Notes: generated by a model from the letters alone, not told the origin. A DNA stretch of 64,000 nucleotides from a candidate division TM6 bacterium GW2011_GWE2_42_60 (GCA_000996275.1 LCEG01000002.1:327246-391245); one strand, 5' to 3'; counted from the first letter of the stretch, positions 37,049-48,800 are shown. Translations and numbers: made by a program.

Positions 37049-39880
37049 ATGATCAATTGTACAAAAAAATTTCTCACCGCACTGTCACTTGCTTTTGTGG
37101 TTTATTTTACCACCTTATGCATGGAGGCAGAAAACCCATTCGTAAAAGCTGCAAAAGCATGCAATGTTCCAGACATGGACGCACACCTAAAAGTTATGCC
37201 TCAAAAAGACACCCTTGTAGGACTTGCAACGCCAATTTTTGAAGCACTTAACAATCGTCTCAGTATGGAACACATACCCGAAGAACAGATTGCTACCGCT
37301 GTTGCCTATTTGCTCGGCGACACCGTAACCATTGGCAATAGCAAATACACAATCCCCCAACCATCAGATACGCCCAAGACAACGTACTATGAAGCGTCCC
37401 ATAAAAGAAACAGCGATGGTAAACTTCCTTTACATATTGCAGCAACATATGGCCATAATGCAGCGATTGCGCATTTACTAAAAAATGGAAATGCCAACGA
37501 CATTTATAGCGTGGACAACTACAAATCAATTCCCCTCACCTATGCCATCGCCGGACGTATAGAAAGCACAGCGCTTCTGCTCCTTAACAAAATGACCGAC
37601 ATTAACGAAATACAGCCAACAAGTATCCGCCAACTGCTTGAAAACGCTATAAAATCACAGTCTCAAAAAATAATTGATATAATTTTTGATAACAACAATA
37701 TTTTTGCACAATATATTAAACAAAATTACGCAAAGTTTGCCGATACCATAGATCTTCTACCACCACTTGCTCTTGCCATTGAAGAGAACCAAAACAAAGC
37801 TATAGACTGGATTTTATCAGTAGGGGGAGCAGCCCTCAAAGAAAGGCTTAAAAAGCTAGGCTCAGAAGACATATCTATACTGCCGCTCGCTTGTTCTAAA
37901 AGCACTGTTACAACAGTAAAAAAATTGATAGCCGCAGGATGTGATATCAACACATGTAACACTGAGGGATCACCCCTCAGTGCCGCAGCCTATGCAGGGA
38001 AACTCGATGTCGTTAGCTATCTTCTCTCAATAAAAACAGTGGACGTTAACCAACTCTGCACCGATTTTTCCCCGCTCATCAGTGCTGTTGGGGTCCGTCC
38101 AGGTGTAGGTTTAAGCCAAGAACTTGTTAAAAATCTTGTATTCAAACTTCTTTCGGCAGGGGCTGATATAAATCAAGCAGGAAAAAGTCCCGATGGTTAT
38201 AACCCCGCCCCCCACTCGCCTCTTTATGTTGCCTTAGCAAATGGCTGGTTTAAAGCAGCAGTGATTCTTAAAAACCGGGGTGCCAAATTTACTAATGAAG
38301 AACAAAAGACCTCCCCTCCAGGAGGACATGAAAACCTTGTCAATCAAATTTTAAGTGAAAAAAAAGAGGAGTCTCCTGAAATTATACAAGAAGCTTCCAT
38401 CGACAACGATCAGAATAATTTGATCTCTTCACAATGGCTAAGCGTTAAAAAGCAAATCGAAAAAAAGAAGCAACTCGCCCTAGCATACAATAAATTTGGG
38501 TGGACGCTCTTGCATGAGGCAGCAAAACAATCGATTCCTAGTGCAGAAACAACGCGCGGCAATAACTTCATTCACTACATGGCAACCGGCATATCCAAAG
38601 ACTCTACTCAACCCTCACCATTAAACGACGAGCAGGAGTATCTGCGCGAATACCTGCGTAGCGAGTTCGATTTTTTAACATCAAAGAAGTTACCACTGCC
38701 ACTTGTCGATTATTTTGGAGGCGACTTAGAAAAAACACTCGACTATCTTGCTCAACAAAGTTACTTGCAGGAAGGAATTGACCGCGGAATGGATATTAAA
38801 ATACTTTTTAAACAAATAGAAGAAAATCTTAAAAAACCAAAACCGGGAAAAGCTAATCGGCCAAACGAAGAAAAAGCAACGGAACATCTCAATAGCATCT
38901 CTGCAAAAACTATGATCCCCTTTATTATTGAACAAGGACTCCCCGTCAACATTATCGATTTTGATGGAAGAACGGCGCTCCACATTGCTGCCATTTACGA
39001 TCAGACAGGAGAGGCTATTAAAGCACTGCTAGATAAAAATGCTTCACTCCTTGCTCAAGATTTTAATAACGCAACCGCATTTCACCTCGCAGCACAAAAC
39101 AATAACACCATAAGTATAAACGCTCTCTTCGAAAATCCTCAAAAGGAACCCTTTAAAAACTACAATAAAACCGTTGATGCATTAAACAAAACCGCACTCC
39201 ATGAAGCTGCTTTAAGCAATGCTTTTACCATCATTCCTCTTCTAATCGATCACGGTTGGGACATTAATGCTACAGATTCTAATGGCAATACACCACTGCA
39301 TCTTGCCGCCAACAAGGGTAATGTCGAAGCCGTCACAGAATTGATCAACAAGGGCGCTGATACCACCAAAAAAAATAACGCGGGCAAAACTGCTGCACAT
39401 CTTGCAGCAGACAAAGAACCTCGTATTGGTGAAGTATCAGCAAACATAAGAGGGATGGGATTCACTTTTATCGAAGGGCAAAAAGGGAACCCTGCAAAAT
39501 GCTTTGCCCTTTTGATCGAAAAGAATCCGCTACTCGCCACCGAAAAAGACTCTACCAATAAAACCCCAATCCACTACATCTATTCCCATAATAACAAAGA
39601 AGCAAAAGATGCATTCCTAGCCAAAAAGCCATCTCTCGATCTTTATAAAGCGCTCATAGAAAACGATCTTGTTGATGCATTCACCGACTTGGCAAAGAAA
39701 TACAAGCTCCCAAAAGAATTAGATCCAAAAGACGTTAAAAAAGACTGGGCCATTATTGCAATTCAAGAAATTCGCAACCCACAACCAAAAATAGAAAAAG
39801 CGATCGAAGAGAAAAAAGAAGAACCAAAGACCAATAAAGATGTTTTTGTTGACCTCGCAAAAGCATTTGCTCAAATTTAG
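37049..39880 (+). CDS. Exported double-ankyrin protein with shared C-terminal tail
   Basis: The 943-residue protein starts after AAGG with a signal peptide (about 1-27). An N-terminal ankyrin region (about 30-430: KLPLHIAATYGHNAAIAHLL, SPLSAAAYAGKLDVVSYLL, SPLYVALANGWFKAAVILKNRG) is joined to a second part (about 460-880) homologous to the whole 373-residue protein encoded upstream, including SSQWLSVKKQ, FGWTLLHEAAKQSIPS, RTALHIAAIYDQTGEAI and NTPLHLAANKGN. A charged Glu/Lys/Pro linker then leads to VFVDLAKAFAQI at the C-terminus, the same tail as in the three USP-like proteins. The layout suggests a duplication and fusion followed by addition of a portable tail. Confidence 0.88.
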   Translation: MINCTKKFLTALSLAFVVYFTTLCMEAENPFVKAAKACNVPDMDAHLKVMPQKDTLVGLATPIFEALNNRLSMEHIPEEQIATAVAYLLGDTVTIGNSKYTIPQPSDTPKTTYYEASHKRNSDGKLPLHIAATYGHNAAIAHLLKNGNANDIYSVDNYKSIPLTYAIAGRIESTALLLLNKMTDINEIQPTSIRQLLENAIKSQSQKIIDIIFDNNNIFAQYIKQNYAKFADTIDLLPPLALAIEENQNKAIDWILSVGGAALKERLKKLGSEDISILPLACSKSTVTTVKKLIAAGCDINTCNTEGSPLSAAAYAGKLDVVSYLLSIKTVDVNQLCTDFSPLISAVGVRPGVGLSQELVKNLVFKLLSAGADINQAGKSPDGYNPAPHSPLYVALANGWFKAAVILKNRGAKFTNEEQKTSPPGGHENLVNQILSEKKEESPEIIQEASIDNDQNNLISSQWLSVKKQIEKKKQLALAYNKFGWTLLHEAAKQSIPSAETTRGNNFIHYMATGISKDSTQPSPLNDEQEYLREYLRSEFDFLTSKKLPLPLVDYFGGDLEKTLDYLAQQSYLQEGIDRGMDIKILFKQIEENLKKPKPGKANRPNEEKATEHLNSISAKTMIPFIIEQGLPVNIIDFDGRTALHIAAIYDQTGEAIKALLDKNASLLAQDFNNATAFHLAAQNNNTISINALFENPQKEPFKNYNKTVDALNKTALHEAALSNAFTIIPLLIDHGWDINATDSNGNTPLHLAANKGNVEAVTELINKGADTTKKNNAGKTAAHLAADKEPRIGEVSANIRGMGFTFIEGQKGNPAKCFALLIEKNPLLATEKDSTNKTPIHYIYSHNNKEAKDAFLAKKPSLDLYKALIENDLVDAFTDLAKKYKLPKELDPKDVKKDWAIIAIQEIRNPQPKIEKAIEEKKEEPKTNKDVFVDLAKAFAQI

Positions 39881-39902
39881 CCGCAATCTAATTACTGATC
39901 AA

Positions 39903-39933
39903 TTGGCACGAGAAACGTTTCTTCTCGTGCCAA
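39903..39933. terminator. Hairpin between convergent genes
   Basis: TTGGCACGAGAA (39903-39914) pairs perfectly with TTCTCGTGCCAA (39922-39933), a 12-bp stem with a 7-base loop. No strong T-run follows, but its position between the convergent ankyrin and HAD genes suggests termination in both directions. Confidence 0.55.
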
Positions 39934-39943
39934 CACTCCTTAC

Positions 39944-40660
39944 TTATTGCTTCACCAGTTCATCCGCCACGCGGGTAAAATAAAAACCGTCAAACGCAAT
40001 ATCTCTCTGCTGAGCAAACAGCTCAACATCTTTTACATTTTTCAGAGAATCATCAACAAAAAAAATGCGTGTGGGGACGTGCCCAACACGATCAAAAAAG
40101 AGCTGGAGCATAATCCCTTTATTCACCCCATCTGCAAACAAAATTCCATCGGTGTAGCAGGCACATGATCCTGTTTCTGGGAAGGTGTATTCTTTGTCAA
40201 AACCAGGTTTTGTTTGCACAAAAGAAAGGGCCAAATCAGCAAGTTGCCGTTTGGTTGCTGCAACCGTACGCGCTCTCCCACGTGTTGTCGCCAGAAGAAA
40301 TTGCATGTTTTTGTGCTTAAGACAGTCGAGCACCTTGTATAAACAGTCATCCACCAGCTTAACGCTTGTCTGTTCTTGAGCAGCGTCATAGAGTGGCAAA
40401 ATAATAGCTTTAATCTCGTCTACCGACAGCCCTTGCTGTGCAAGCGCAGTCCACTTTGCTCGAAACCATTCATCAGTAGCTTCGAGTTTTTCTCCACGCC
40501 ACAACGTATTATCAATATCAAAAATAAAGAGGCTATCCTCGCCTTGATCACCAACCACAGCAAGGACCTCAGAGAGCTCACGAATGGTATGTATCTCTGT
40601 TTTTGTAAAAGCAGTCACCAAAACCAATCCAAAAAATAGTTTTCGCAGGTGTAAAATCAC
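39944..40660 (-). CDS. Exported HAD-like protein, DUF2608 type
   Basis: The 238-residue protein has a signal peptide and HAD motifs: FIFDIDNTLW (motif I, DxDNT), LLATTRG (motif II), NKGIMLQLFF (Lys) and IFFVDDSLKN (motif IV). The DxDNTL, ADGxxKG and FVDDSxxN pattern resembles the DUF2608 HAD group known from intracellular bacteria. The catalytic acids are present, so phosphatase activity is plausible; the substrate is unknown. A paralogue lies at 61792. The family name is from memory and needs a profile check. Confidence 0.75.
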   Translation of the reverse strand: MILHLRKLFFGLVLVTAFTKTEIHTIRELSEVLAVVGDQGEDSLFIFDIDNTLWRGEKLEATDEWFRAKWTALAQQGLSVDEIKAIILPLYDAAQEQTSVKLVDDCLYKVLDCLKHKNMQFLLATTRGRARTVAATKRQLADLALSFVQTKPGFDKEYTFPETGSCACYTDGILFADGVNKGIMLQLFFDRVGHVPTRIFFVDDSLKNVKDVELFAQQRDIAFDGFYFTRVADELVKQ

Positions 40661-40862
40661 AAGAATCCCTTTTCATAAAGTATTATTTTAACATCACCTC
40701 CATCCTCCCCCTGCCGTCAAGTTTACAAGCCATCACGCAGAAAGCAAGCCATTAATGCCGGATTTGCAACGAGACACTGTCAGGTCTCTGCGAAAAGCAT
40801 TAAAAAGGTTATACTTAAGAAGAAGAGAAAAAATTCCCTACAACGCAGATTCGAGGAAGCCC

Positions 40863-42416
40863 ATGACAAAATTTTTTAACACTGCAGGACCGGTTAATCC
40901 AGAAAAACATTACTACGTTGCACATCGATTTAATGAGACGGAAATTAGGCAATTAGTTACACAGGAAAAGTATTTTATTCTTCACGCGCCGCGTCAGAGT
41001 GGTAAGACTACTGGCCTTTTGCAGCTTGTTAAAATGTTTAATAGCGAAGGGCAATACCATGCTCTTTATGCCAATTTTGAGGCAGCACAGGCTGCACGCG
41101 CGCAATACAACTATGCCCTTCCCATCATTCTCCAAGAACTTGCAACACGAGCTCACGAACAATTGCCTGAAGAAAAAGAATTTTTAAAAATTTTTGAAGA
41201 TATTAAAAGAGAAGCGGTCCCTGCAGGAAGTCTCTTATCAACACTTCTGAGTAGATGGTGCGCGCAATCTAAAAAACCTATAATTCTTTTTATAGATGAG
41301 ATAGATAGCCTCGTCGGCGATACCCTCATCTCTGTATTGCGCCAACTACGGTCGGGATACGATAAAAGACCGGCGAACTTTCCTCAGTCACTCTGCCTCA
41401 TCGGCGTACGTGATGTACGCGACTATCGCATCTATTCAGATGAACAACAGACTATGGTATTGGGCGGCAGCGCCTTTAATATTAAAGCAGAGAGCTTGAC
41501 CCTCGCCAGTTTTACGCGCGCACAGGTTGAAAATTTGTACAGACAACATACCGCTGAAACCGGACAAAAGTTTACTGATGAAGCAATTGACTATGCTTTT
41601 GAACAGACGCAAGGCCAGCCGTGGCTTGTCAATGCACTTGCCTATCAGGCCTGTTTTAGGGATATTACCGATCGTTCTCAGGTCATCACCAAAGAAACCT
41701 TAGAACGAGCTAAAGAAGTTTTAATTCAGCGGCAAGACACCCACTTGGACGTGTTAATCGACCGATTAAATGAACCACGTGTTTATAAAATTATCGATGC
41801 CATTATAAACGGACAGAGTGAAAAACGCTTTTTCCCTCATGACGATATACTCTATTGCACTGATCTCGGGCTTATAAAAAAAGATAAATACGAAATTGCA
41901 AACCCCATCTACCAAGATATTTTCCCGCGGGCACTTACTTCTTCGTTGCAAAATCAGATCGATACAAAGTCGCTCTTTTACAAGAATTCTGATGGGTCGA
42001 TCAATGGAACTACACTGATCAAAGAATTCCAACAATTTTTCCGAGAAAATTCTGTCTCTCTTCTCGAAAACTTTAACTATTTAGAGTCAGGGCCACACTT
42101 GGTTATGATGGCCTATTTACAACGGGTTATTAATGGTGGTGGAACGGTACATCGTGAGTACGCACTGGGCCGCAAACGCGTCGATCTATTGGCCAAATAT
42201 CGCGATCAACGCATTGTTATCGAACTCAAGGTTTGGCAAGGTCCTTCAACGCTCAAAGAGGGGCTTGAACAGACCGCAGAATACATGGATGTAAGCAATG
42301 CAACTGAAGGACACTTGATTATATTTGACCAACGGCCAAGCAAATCATGGGATGAAAAACTTTATCAACGCCAAGAGACCTGCAACGGCAAAACCATCAC
42401 TGTCTGGGGTGCTTGA
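40863..42416 (+). CDS. AAA-type ATPase fused to PD-(D/E)XK nuclease-like domain
   Basis: The frame opens at 40755, but GAGGA before ATG 40863 gives MTKFFNTAGPVNP (517 residues). Walker A is APRQSGKTTG (about 42-51) and Walker B is ILFIDEIDS. An arginine-bearing GVRDVRDYR segment and a winged-helix-like middle part follow. The C-terminal domain has RVDLLAKY and then RIVIELKVW, matching the D...ExK pattern of PD-(D/E)XK nucleases. This ATPase plus DUF1703-like nuclease layout is common in symbionts and anaerobes, and its role is not known; defence or DNA handling are possibilities. There is no signal peptide, so it is cytoplasmic, unlike its neighbours. Confidence 0.82.
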   Translation: MTKFFNTAGPVNPEKHYYVAHRFNETEIRQLVTQEKYFILHAPRQSGKTTGLLQLVKMFNSEGQYHALYANFEAAQAARAQYNYALPIILQELATRAHEQLPEEKEFLKIFEDIKREAVPAGSLLSTLLSRWCAQSKKPIILFIDEIDSLVGDTLISVLRQLRSGYDKRPANFPQSLCLIGVRDVRDYRIYSDEQQTMVLGGSAFNIKAESLTLASFTRAQVENLYRQHTAETGQKFTDEAIDYAFEQTQGQPWLVNALAYQACFRDITDRSQVITKETLERAKEVLIQRQDTHLDVLIDRLNEPRVYKIIDAIINGQSEKRFFPHDDILYCTDLGLIKKDKYEIANPIYQDIFPRALTSSLQNQIDTKSLFYKNSDGSINGTTLIKEFQQFFRENSVSLLENFNYLESGPHLVMMAYLQRVINGGGTVHREYALGRKRVDLLAKYRDQRIVIELKVWQGPSTLKEGLEQTAEYMDVSNATEGHLIIFDQRPSKSWDEKLYQRQETCNGKTITVWGA

Positions 42417-42425
42417 ATAAAAAGC

Positions 42426-42740
42426 TTAACCCACGAGCATTAAAATGGCTCCAATAATCGCGCCACCAATAATGCCATTACCCAAAATCTGCGGGTACAT
42501 GTGCACAATAATGGCAGCCGGCAAGCTTATAAGAAACCCAACCAGCGCCCCCGTCAAAATGGGATTAAGTGGCAAGGCAACCAACGAAATAAGAAAACCA
42601 ATTACAAAAGCCTGAACTGAGGCAGACGCTGTTGCGATATGCTTCTGTTCAATACTCTCGAATTTATTGGGAAGCATGATCAGCCAATCTGCTAAGGCAA
42701 AACCAAGCCCATATAACAAAGCCAACACAATCTTGTTCAT
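42426..42740 (-). CDS. Small membrane protein, unknown function
   Basis: The 104-residue protein has about four hydrophobic helices (ALLYGLGFALADWLIM, VQAFVIGFLISLVAL, LTGALVGFLISLPAAIIV, GGAIIGAILMLVG) and a Gly-rich end. AAGGAG precedes the ATG. It lies downstream of the giant fibre gene on the same strand, separated by a terminator. I do not recognise the family. Confidence 0.7.
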   Translation of the reverse strand: MNKIVLALLYGLGFALADWLIMLPNKFESIEQKHIATASASVQAFVIGFLISLVALPLNPILTGALVGFLISLPAAIIVHMYPQILGNGIIGGAIIGAILMLVG

Positions 42741-42752
42741 GGTGTACTCCTT

Positions 42753-42790
42753 AAAAAATTACTTTATGGAGGGTGAACTATTTCACCCTC
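42753..42790 (-). terminator. Intrinsic terminator after the giant fibre gene
   Basis: GAGGGTGAA (42769-42777) pairs with TTCACCCTC (42782-42790) around a 4-base loop. On the minus strand a T-run (A-run at 42753-42758) follows after about ten bases. It lies between the giant gene's stop and the small membrane-protein gene. Confidence 0.65.
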
Positions 42791-42803
42791 TCGCTTCTAC
42801 CTT

Positions 42804-45800
42804 TTAAACCGGCGTAAATGACATAAAGTGAATATTTAAACTTGAATAATCAAACACAACAGCATCGGCAGTATGTAGTCCTGTAAGACGAACATCTATA
42901 ATATCACCCGCCGCCATGTAAAGTAACCAGGTCGCTGACATCAAGAAATTGCGGCCAGCACCAACTACAAAGTAGTTTCGGACCGCATAGCCTGGAATAG
43001 CCACTCCTCCACGATACAGTGCCATCGTTCTGTTTCCAGCAGTTGTAGTAGCCAATACCGAAACATTCGGCGCGACCAAATAATACCCCGTATATGGAGC
43101 CGTGTAACGACCTGTCGCAGCGTTATAGTCTGCTCCTGGGTCAAATAGCTCTGTATTAAAGATAACTATTCCTGTAGTCGCACCTATCACCTGATTACTT
43201 GTCGCACGATACGCCGCCATCTTATAGTTTGTCGACGTTGTTGTATTCCCTGCCGTATCAATTTCTACGCGAACATTTCCCAAGAGGCCACTTGTTGTTG
43301 CATCACGAATAGTAAAGGTGTTAATGCCACCCGTAGTGTCTACCTCAAGACCCCAGATGCTCGTTCCTTGCTGCATCCCAATATAGGTATTCCCCGAAAG
43401 CCCTGCTCCTGCAAGCAGTGTGTCCGAGTTTAATCGTATGCCAAAATTTGGATCAACGGTCGACTGACCTATGGCCACTTTACCAGTGCTATCGATAATC
43501 ATGCGGTCTGTATTATTGGTTCTAAATAAGAGATTATTTGCATCGTTAGTCCCAAGCGTTGCCACTGTACCAAACGAGTTGCCGCCGTTTACAAAGGCTG
43601 CACCAAGCGAAGTTCCCGTGCCCAACTGTCCTGATGAATTCATATATACGGGTACCCCTCCCGTTACGGTGACACCATTAATTCCTGCAAGATAACAACT
43701 CGTATGCGTACCTGATGTACCAAGACGAATAACGTTATTATCTCCATTTACCCCTTGGTTACCAATAACAATATTACCACTATCATACGTACCAAAATTT
43801 TGCCCTGCTAGGTACCCAATACCAATATTATTCCACCCAGAAACGCTGTACCGTAAAGCCCAAGCTCCAACAGCCGTGTTGTACCCAGCATTCGTCACTG
43901 CATTGAGAGCAAAAGCGCCCACCGCAGTGTTTCCCTGGACCGTCGTTGTCGCAAGAGCTCCACACCCAATCGCCGTGTTATCATAGGTCGTTGTTGCAGC
44001 ATTTAAAGCACCATAGCCAAGAGCAGTTTGATTATAACCCGAAGAACATAATGTCATTGCGGTATGCCCAACGCCTACGTTTTGTGTGCCTGTTACCGTA
44101 GCATTACCAACATTAGCCCCCATAAAGAAGTTACTACTTCCCACGGTTAATCCTGTGAACGAAGCACCACGAGGACTTAGTATAGCCTTATAACTTTGCG
44201 CAGGAGCAGTAAATTCCCACGAAACTCGATCACTACTCGTCTTTGCCGATCCCGTTATAATACTATTTTCTTCAATTTCTAGTCCGGCGCCACTCCCCGA
44301 TGAGACGGCTCCGCCATGATTGATCGTTAAAAGTTTATCGGTAAATAACGTTTCGCCTGAACTACTCAATGTCATACGGGTCGCATTATTAGTTTTAAAG
44401 AGAAGGTTGTTTGGATCATTTGTGCCCAAAGACGCCACTCCACCAAATGAATTACCCCCGTTTACAAAGGCATTCGCTGCTGCCCCAGATGGCTGCCACG
44501 ACAATAGTGCTGGATTTGCCCCATCCGTAGTCAACACATAACCACTCGTCCCTACGCTCGTTGGCAAGGTCAAAGTATAGGCACTTGCAAGAGTTGGCGC
44601 CTGCATTGTGACCGTATTTGCAGAACCAGAATCCTTAAGCTTTAATGAAGTTTCACAAGAAACAACACCTGCACTGAAGTTACCTGAGGCATCGCGCAGC
44701 ACAAGATAACTAGGTGTATTTGCAGATGCTACCGTCGCTAAATCTGCATTAGAAATAAGTGACGATGAAAGCTGTCCCGATGCATTGTTATGCACAATTC
44801 CCGCTGTTGCAAAGGCCGGTATTGCAATCGTTCCTGTACTTGAAATCGTCAGTCGATTATTGCCCGCCCCGCCGGTCACTAAGTTCAACCCAAAGGCATC
44901 GGTTGTCCCTAACACTGCCGTTGCCGTAAAGGCATTCCCGCCTTGAGCAAAATAATTGCCAGCAGGAGCCAAATTCGTCCAACTCAGTGTCCCACTTCCA
45001 TTGGTCGTAAGAGCATAGCCATTGGTCCCCGCCCCATCAGGCAAGGTTAATACCGTATCAGCAGTAACTGATGCGGGAGCACGCAATGCAATATAATTAT
45101 TTCCATTCACCGTTAACTCAGACAGCCGTACCTGTTGCTGATTTGACATAATCAAGTTGCCCGTCATAGTGTCACCAGCTTTGAGCACATTCGCTGATGC
45201 TGCACCCGTTACCGAACCCGTTAAATTTCCTGAGAAGGTTGCTGAAATAGTCCCCGCACTAAAATTACCGGTTATCGCATCACGCAGTACAATCGTATCT
45301 AGAGCATTACTCGTTGTTGCCGTTGTTGCGCTGTTTGATACTTTTCCTGCCGTTGCAATAGTCGCTAGCTTAGTGTCCTCTATCGCCGCCGATGGATGAA
45401 TATCACCATTTACAATTAATGAAGAAGACAAATTACCGGTTGTCACCGCATTATGCACAATTCCTGCTGCGCTAAAAGCTGGTATCGCAATCGTTCCTGC
45501 ACTCGAGATCTGCATACGAGTCAGATTGTTTGTTTTGAAGTTCAAGTCATAACCATCATTTGTCCCCAGGGACGCTGTTCCAATAAACGAGTTTCCCCCA
45601 TTTATAAAGTAGTTTCCAGCCGGAGCCAAATTCGCCCAACTCAGTGTCCCGCTTCCATTGGTCGTAAGAGCATAGCCATTAGTCCCCGCTGTTGTTGGGA
45701 AGGTAAATGTGTAATTGGTTAAAGTAGCCGGAGCTGCAAGACTTACGGTATTGGCTGACCCATTCGCCAGAATAAGCGGCACATTGCTCATGGTCAAAGA

Positions 45801-48800
45801 ACCCGACAAGGCACCTCCCGTGAGCGGCAAATCTAATGATGCATGCCCGGTTAAACTTGCGGTGATCGTGCCTGCACTAAAGTTACCTGAGAGATCACGC
45901 GCCACAATTGCACTGGCCGTATTTAAACTAGTTGCCGTTGTTGCACTATTCCAAACCTTGCCCGCTGTTGCAATAGTTGCTAGCTTCGTGTCCACTATTG
46001 CCGCCGCTGGATCAACATCATCATTTACAATAAGTGACGACGATAAGAGCCCTGCACCGCTAGAATGAACAACGCCTGTCCCTAGCGAAGACAAGGTAGT
46101 CGCACCTGTTGCCCCCAACGTACCCGCTATGGTTGTATTACCCGTCGTATTATCAACGATAAACTTATTGGTGTTCACCACCAACGCGTTTCCAGCACCT
46201 GCATTAATCGCTAAAGCTCCCGTCAATGTCCCCCCAGTGAGTGGTAAATCTAATGACGCATGCCCCGTTAAGCTCGCCGTAATTGTTCCTGCACTAAAGT
46301 TACCTGAGACATCTCGAGCCACAATGGCGCTGGCTGTATTTGCACTTGTCGCCGTTGTTGCACTATTAAAAACTTTGCCCGCTGTTGAAATAGTCGCCAA
46401 CTTACTATCCAAAATACCTGCCGCCGGGGCAATATCATCATTAGTCACGGTTGAGGTTGAAAAATTGCCCGATGCATCAGTATGAACCACACCGACAACA
46501 TTAAGCGTAGAAACTTGCATATCGGTATAGAAGGTTGTTTTGTTAGTAACACCCGTATTATCAATCGTCATACGCGCCGTACCGGGCAGACCTCCTGCCA
46601 CATTGCGCACACTAAAGGTATTGGTACTACCTGCCGTTTCCGCCGCCAGAGCCCACTGCGTCGTGCCTTTTGTAAGACCTATCAAAGTACTTGTTCCCGA
46701 TCCATTCTGCACAAGAAGATCACCGGTCGCAGCCAGAGTATAATTTGCATCAACGGTAGCCTGACCTATGCCAAACTTGCCAACACTGTCAATTATCATA
46801 CGCGTCGTATTATTAGTTTTAAGCAACAGGTTATTAATATCGTTTGTTCCCAGAGAAGCTGTGGAGCCAAAACTATTTCCACCGTTGATAAAGTAGCCTG
46901 CCGCTGTTCCAATAGGTGCCCAGGATAAAAGTGCTGGATTAGCGCCATCGGTTGTGAGAGCGTATCCTGCAGTACCTGAACTCGTCGGCAACTTCAATAC
47001 ATAACTTGATCCCAAAGAATCAGGCGCTGACAAACTAGCAGAGTTAGCATTGGCAAGATCACGCAACCGAATCTGCTGCTGACTATTCATCGTCAACGGC
47101 CCTGTCATCGTGTCGCCAGTTTTAAGAACGTTAAGAGACGCAGACCCCGTCACATTACCCGTCACATTCCCCGACAAAGACGCCGTAATGACATTTGCCG
47201 TAAAATTACCCGATCCATCACGCAACACAATGGTATCAGGGTTTGCCGGAGCCGAAAGTTTTGTATCCACAATCGCTGCTCCAGGTGCAATATCCGCATT
47301 AAAAATAAGACTGGTAGAAAGGAGTCCCCCTGCCGTATTGTGCACAATACCCGCTGTCGACAGATTAGGAATAGTAACCGTGCCTGCATTAGAAATTTGT
47401 AGGCGATCGGCATTATTAGTCTTAAGTGTTAATCCGTAGTTATCAATCGTCCCAATTGACATCAAACTGTCCGCCGTATTACCACCCATCAATACATACC
47501 CCGGTAGACCCGTTACCCATCCTAAGGTTCCTGCTCCATCTGTTGCTACCAAAACCTGATTAATTGAACCGACTGCATCTGGGAGCGTTAAGGTGTAATT
47601 ACTAATAACTGATGGTGGAGCTCGCAGTGCAACATAATTCAGTCCATTTCCTGTTGCCTCACCCAACCGCACCTGTCCCTGATTTTCAAAAAACACCGAG
47701 CCTATGTTAAAAATACCCGACACATCCCGCGCCACAATTGCACTGGCCGTATTTAAATTGGTTGCCGTTGTTGCACTATTCCAAACCTTGCCCGCTGTTG
47801 CAATCGTTGCTAGCTTGGTATCAACTATCGCTGCTCCTGGGTCAACATCATCATTTACAATAAGAGATGAGGAGAGGTTCCCACTCGTTATTGCATTATG
47901 AACAATCCCTGCTGCAGTAAACGCCGGTATAGCAATCGTTCCGGTACTGGAGATCGTTAATCGATTATTACTTGCGCCACCCGTTACAAGGTTCAATGCA
48001 TTAGAATCCGTTGTTCCCAACACTGCCGCTGCACCAAAATTATTACCGCCTTGCATAAAGTAGCTTCCTGCTGGCGCAAACGCCGACCATCCTAAATTGC
48101 CAGAACCGTCCGTAACCAAAGTATAACCCGTTGCACCCGTTTCCAAAGGCAGCGTCAACGTATAACTGCCACCTGTTAATGTTGCAGGAGCACGAAGATT
48201 AACCGTATTACTACCTCCAGCCGTCGGTTGTTGTAACTGCAACTGTCCCTGGTTTTCTAAAAGTATCGTCGAAGCATTAAAATTACCCGAAGCATCACGC
48301 GCTACAATAGCACTGGCCGTATTTGCACTCGTTGCCGTTGTTGCACTATTGTCAATCAACCCACTCGTTGTAAGCGTTGCTAGTTTATCGTTGCCTATGG
48401 TTCCAACAGTGATATCTGCATTCACAATAAGCGAAGAAGATAGGTTACCCGTTGTTACCGCATTATGTACTACACCTGCTGCTGTAAAGGCTGGAATGGC
48501 AATCGTACCACTATTTGAAATGGAGATACGTGTATTGGGACCGGCTATTCCGGTGACAATGTTTAAATTATTACTGTCAAGAGTTCCAAGCGTCGTAGTT
48601 CCACCGCCAAATGCATTCCCGCCATTAACAAAGTAACCAGCGCCAGCACCTGTTGGCTGCCATGTTAACGTTGCAGGGTTAGCGCCATCCGTCGTCAACA
48701 CATATCCAGAGGTACCCGATGTCGTTGGTAAGGTCAGTGCATAATTTGAAAGACCGGCTGCAGGAACTTGAACAGTTACTGTATTACCCAGTCCATTCTG

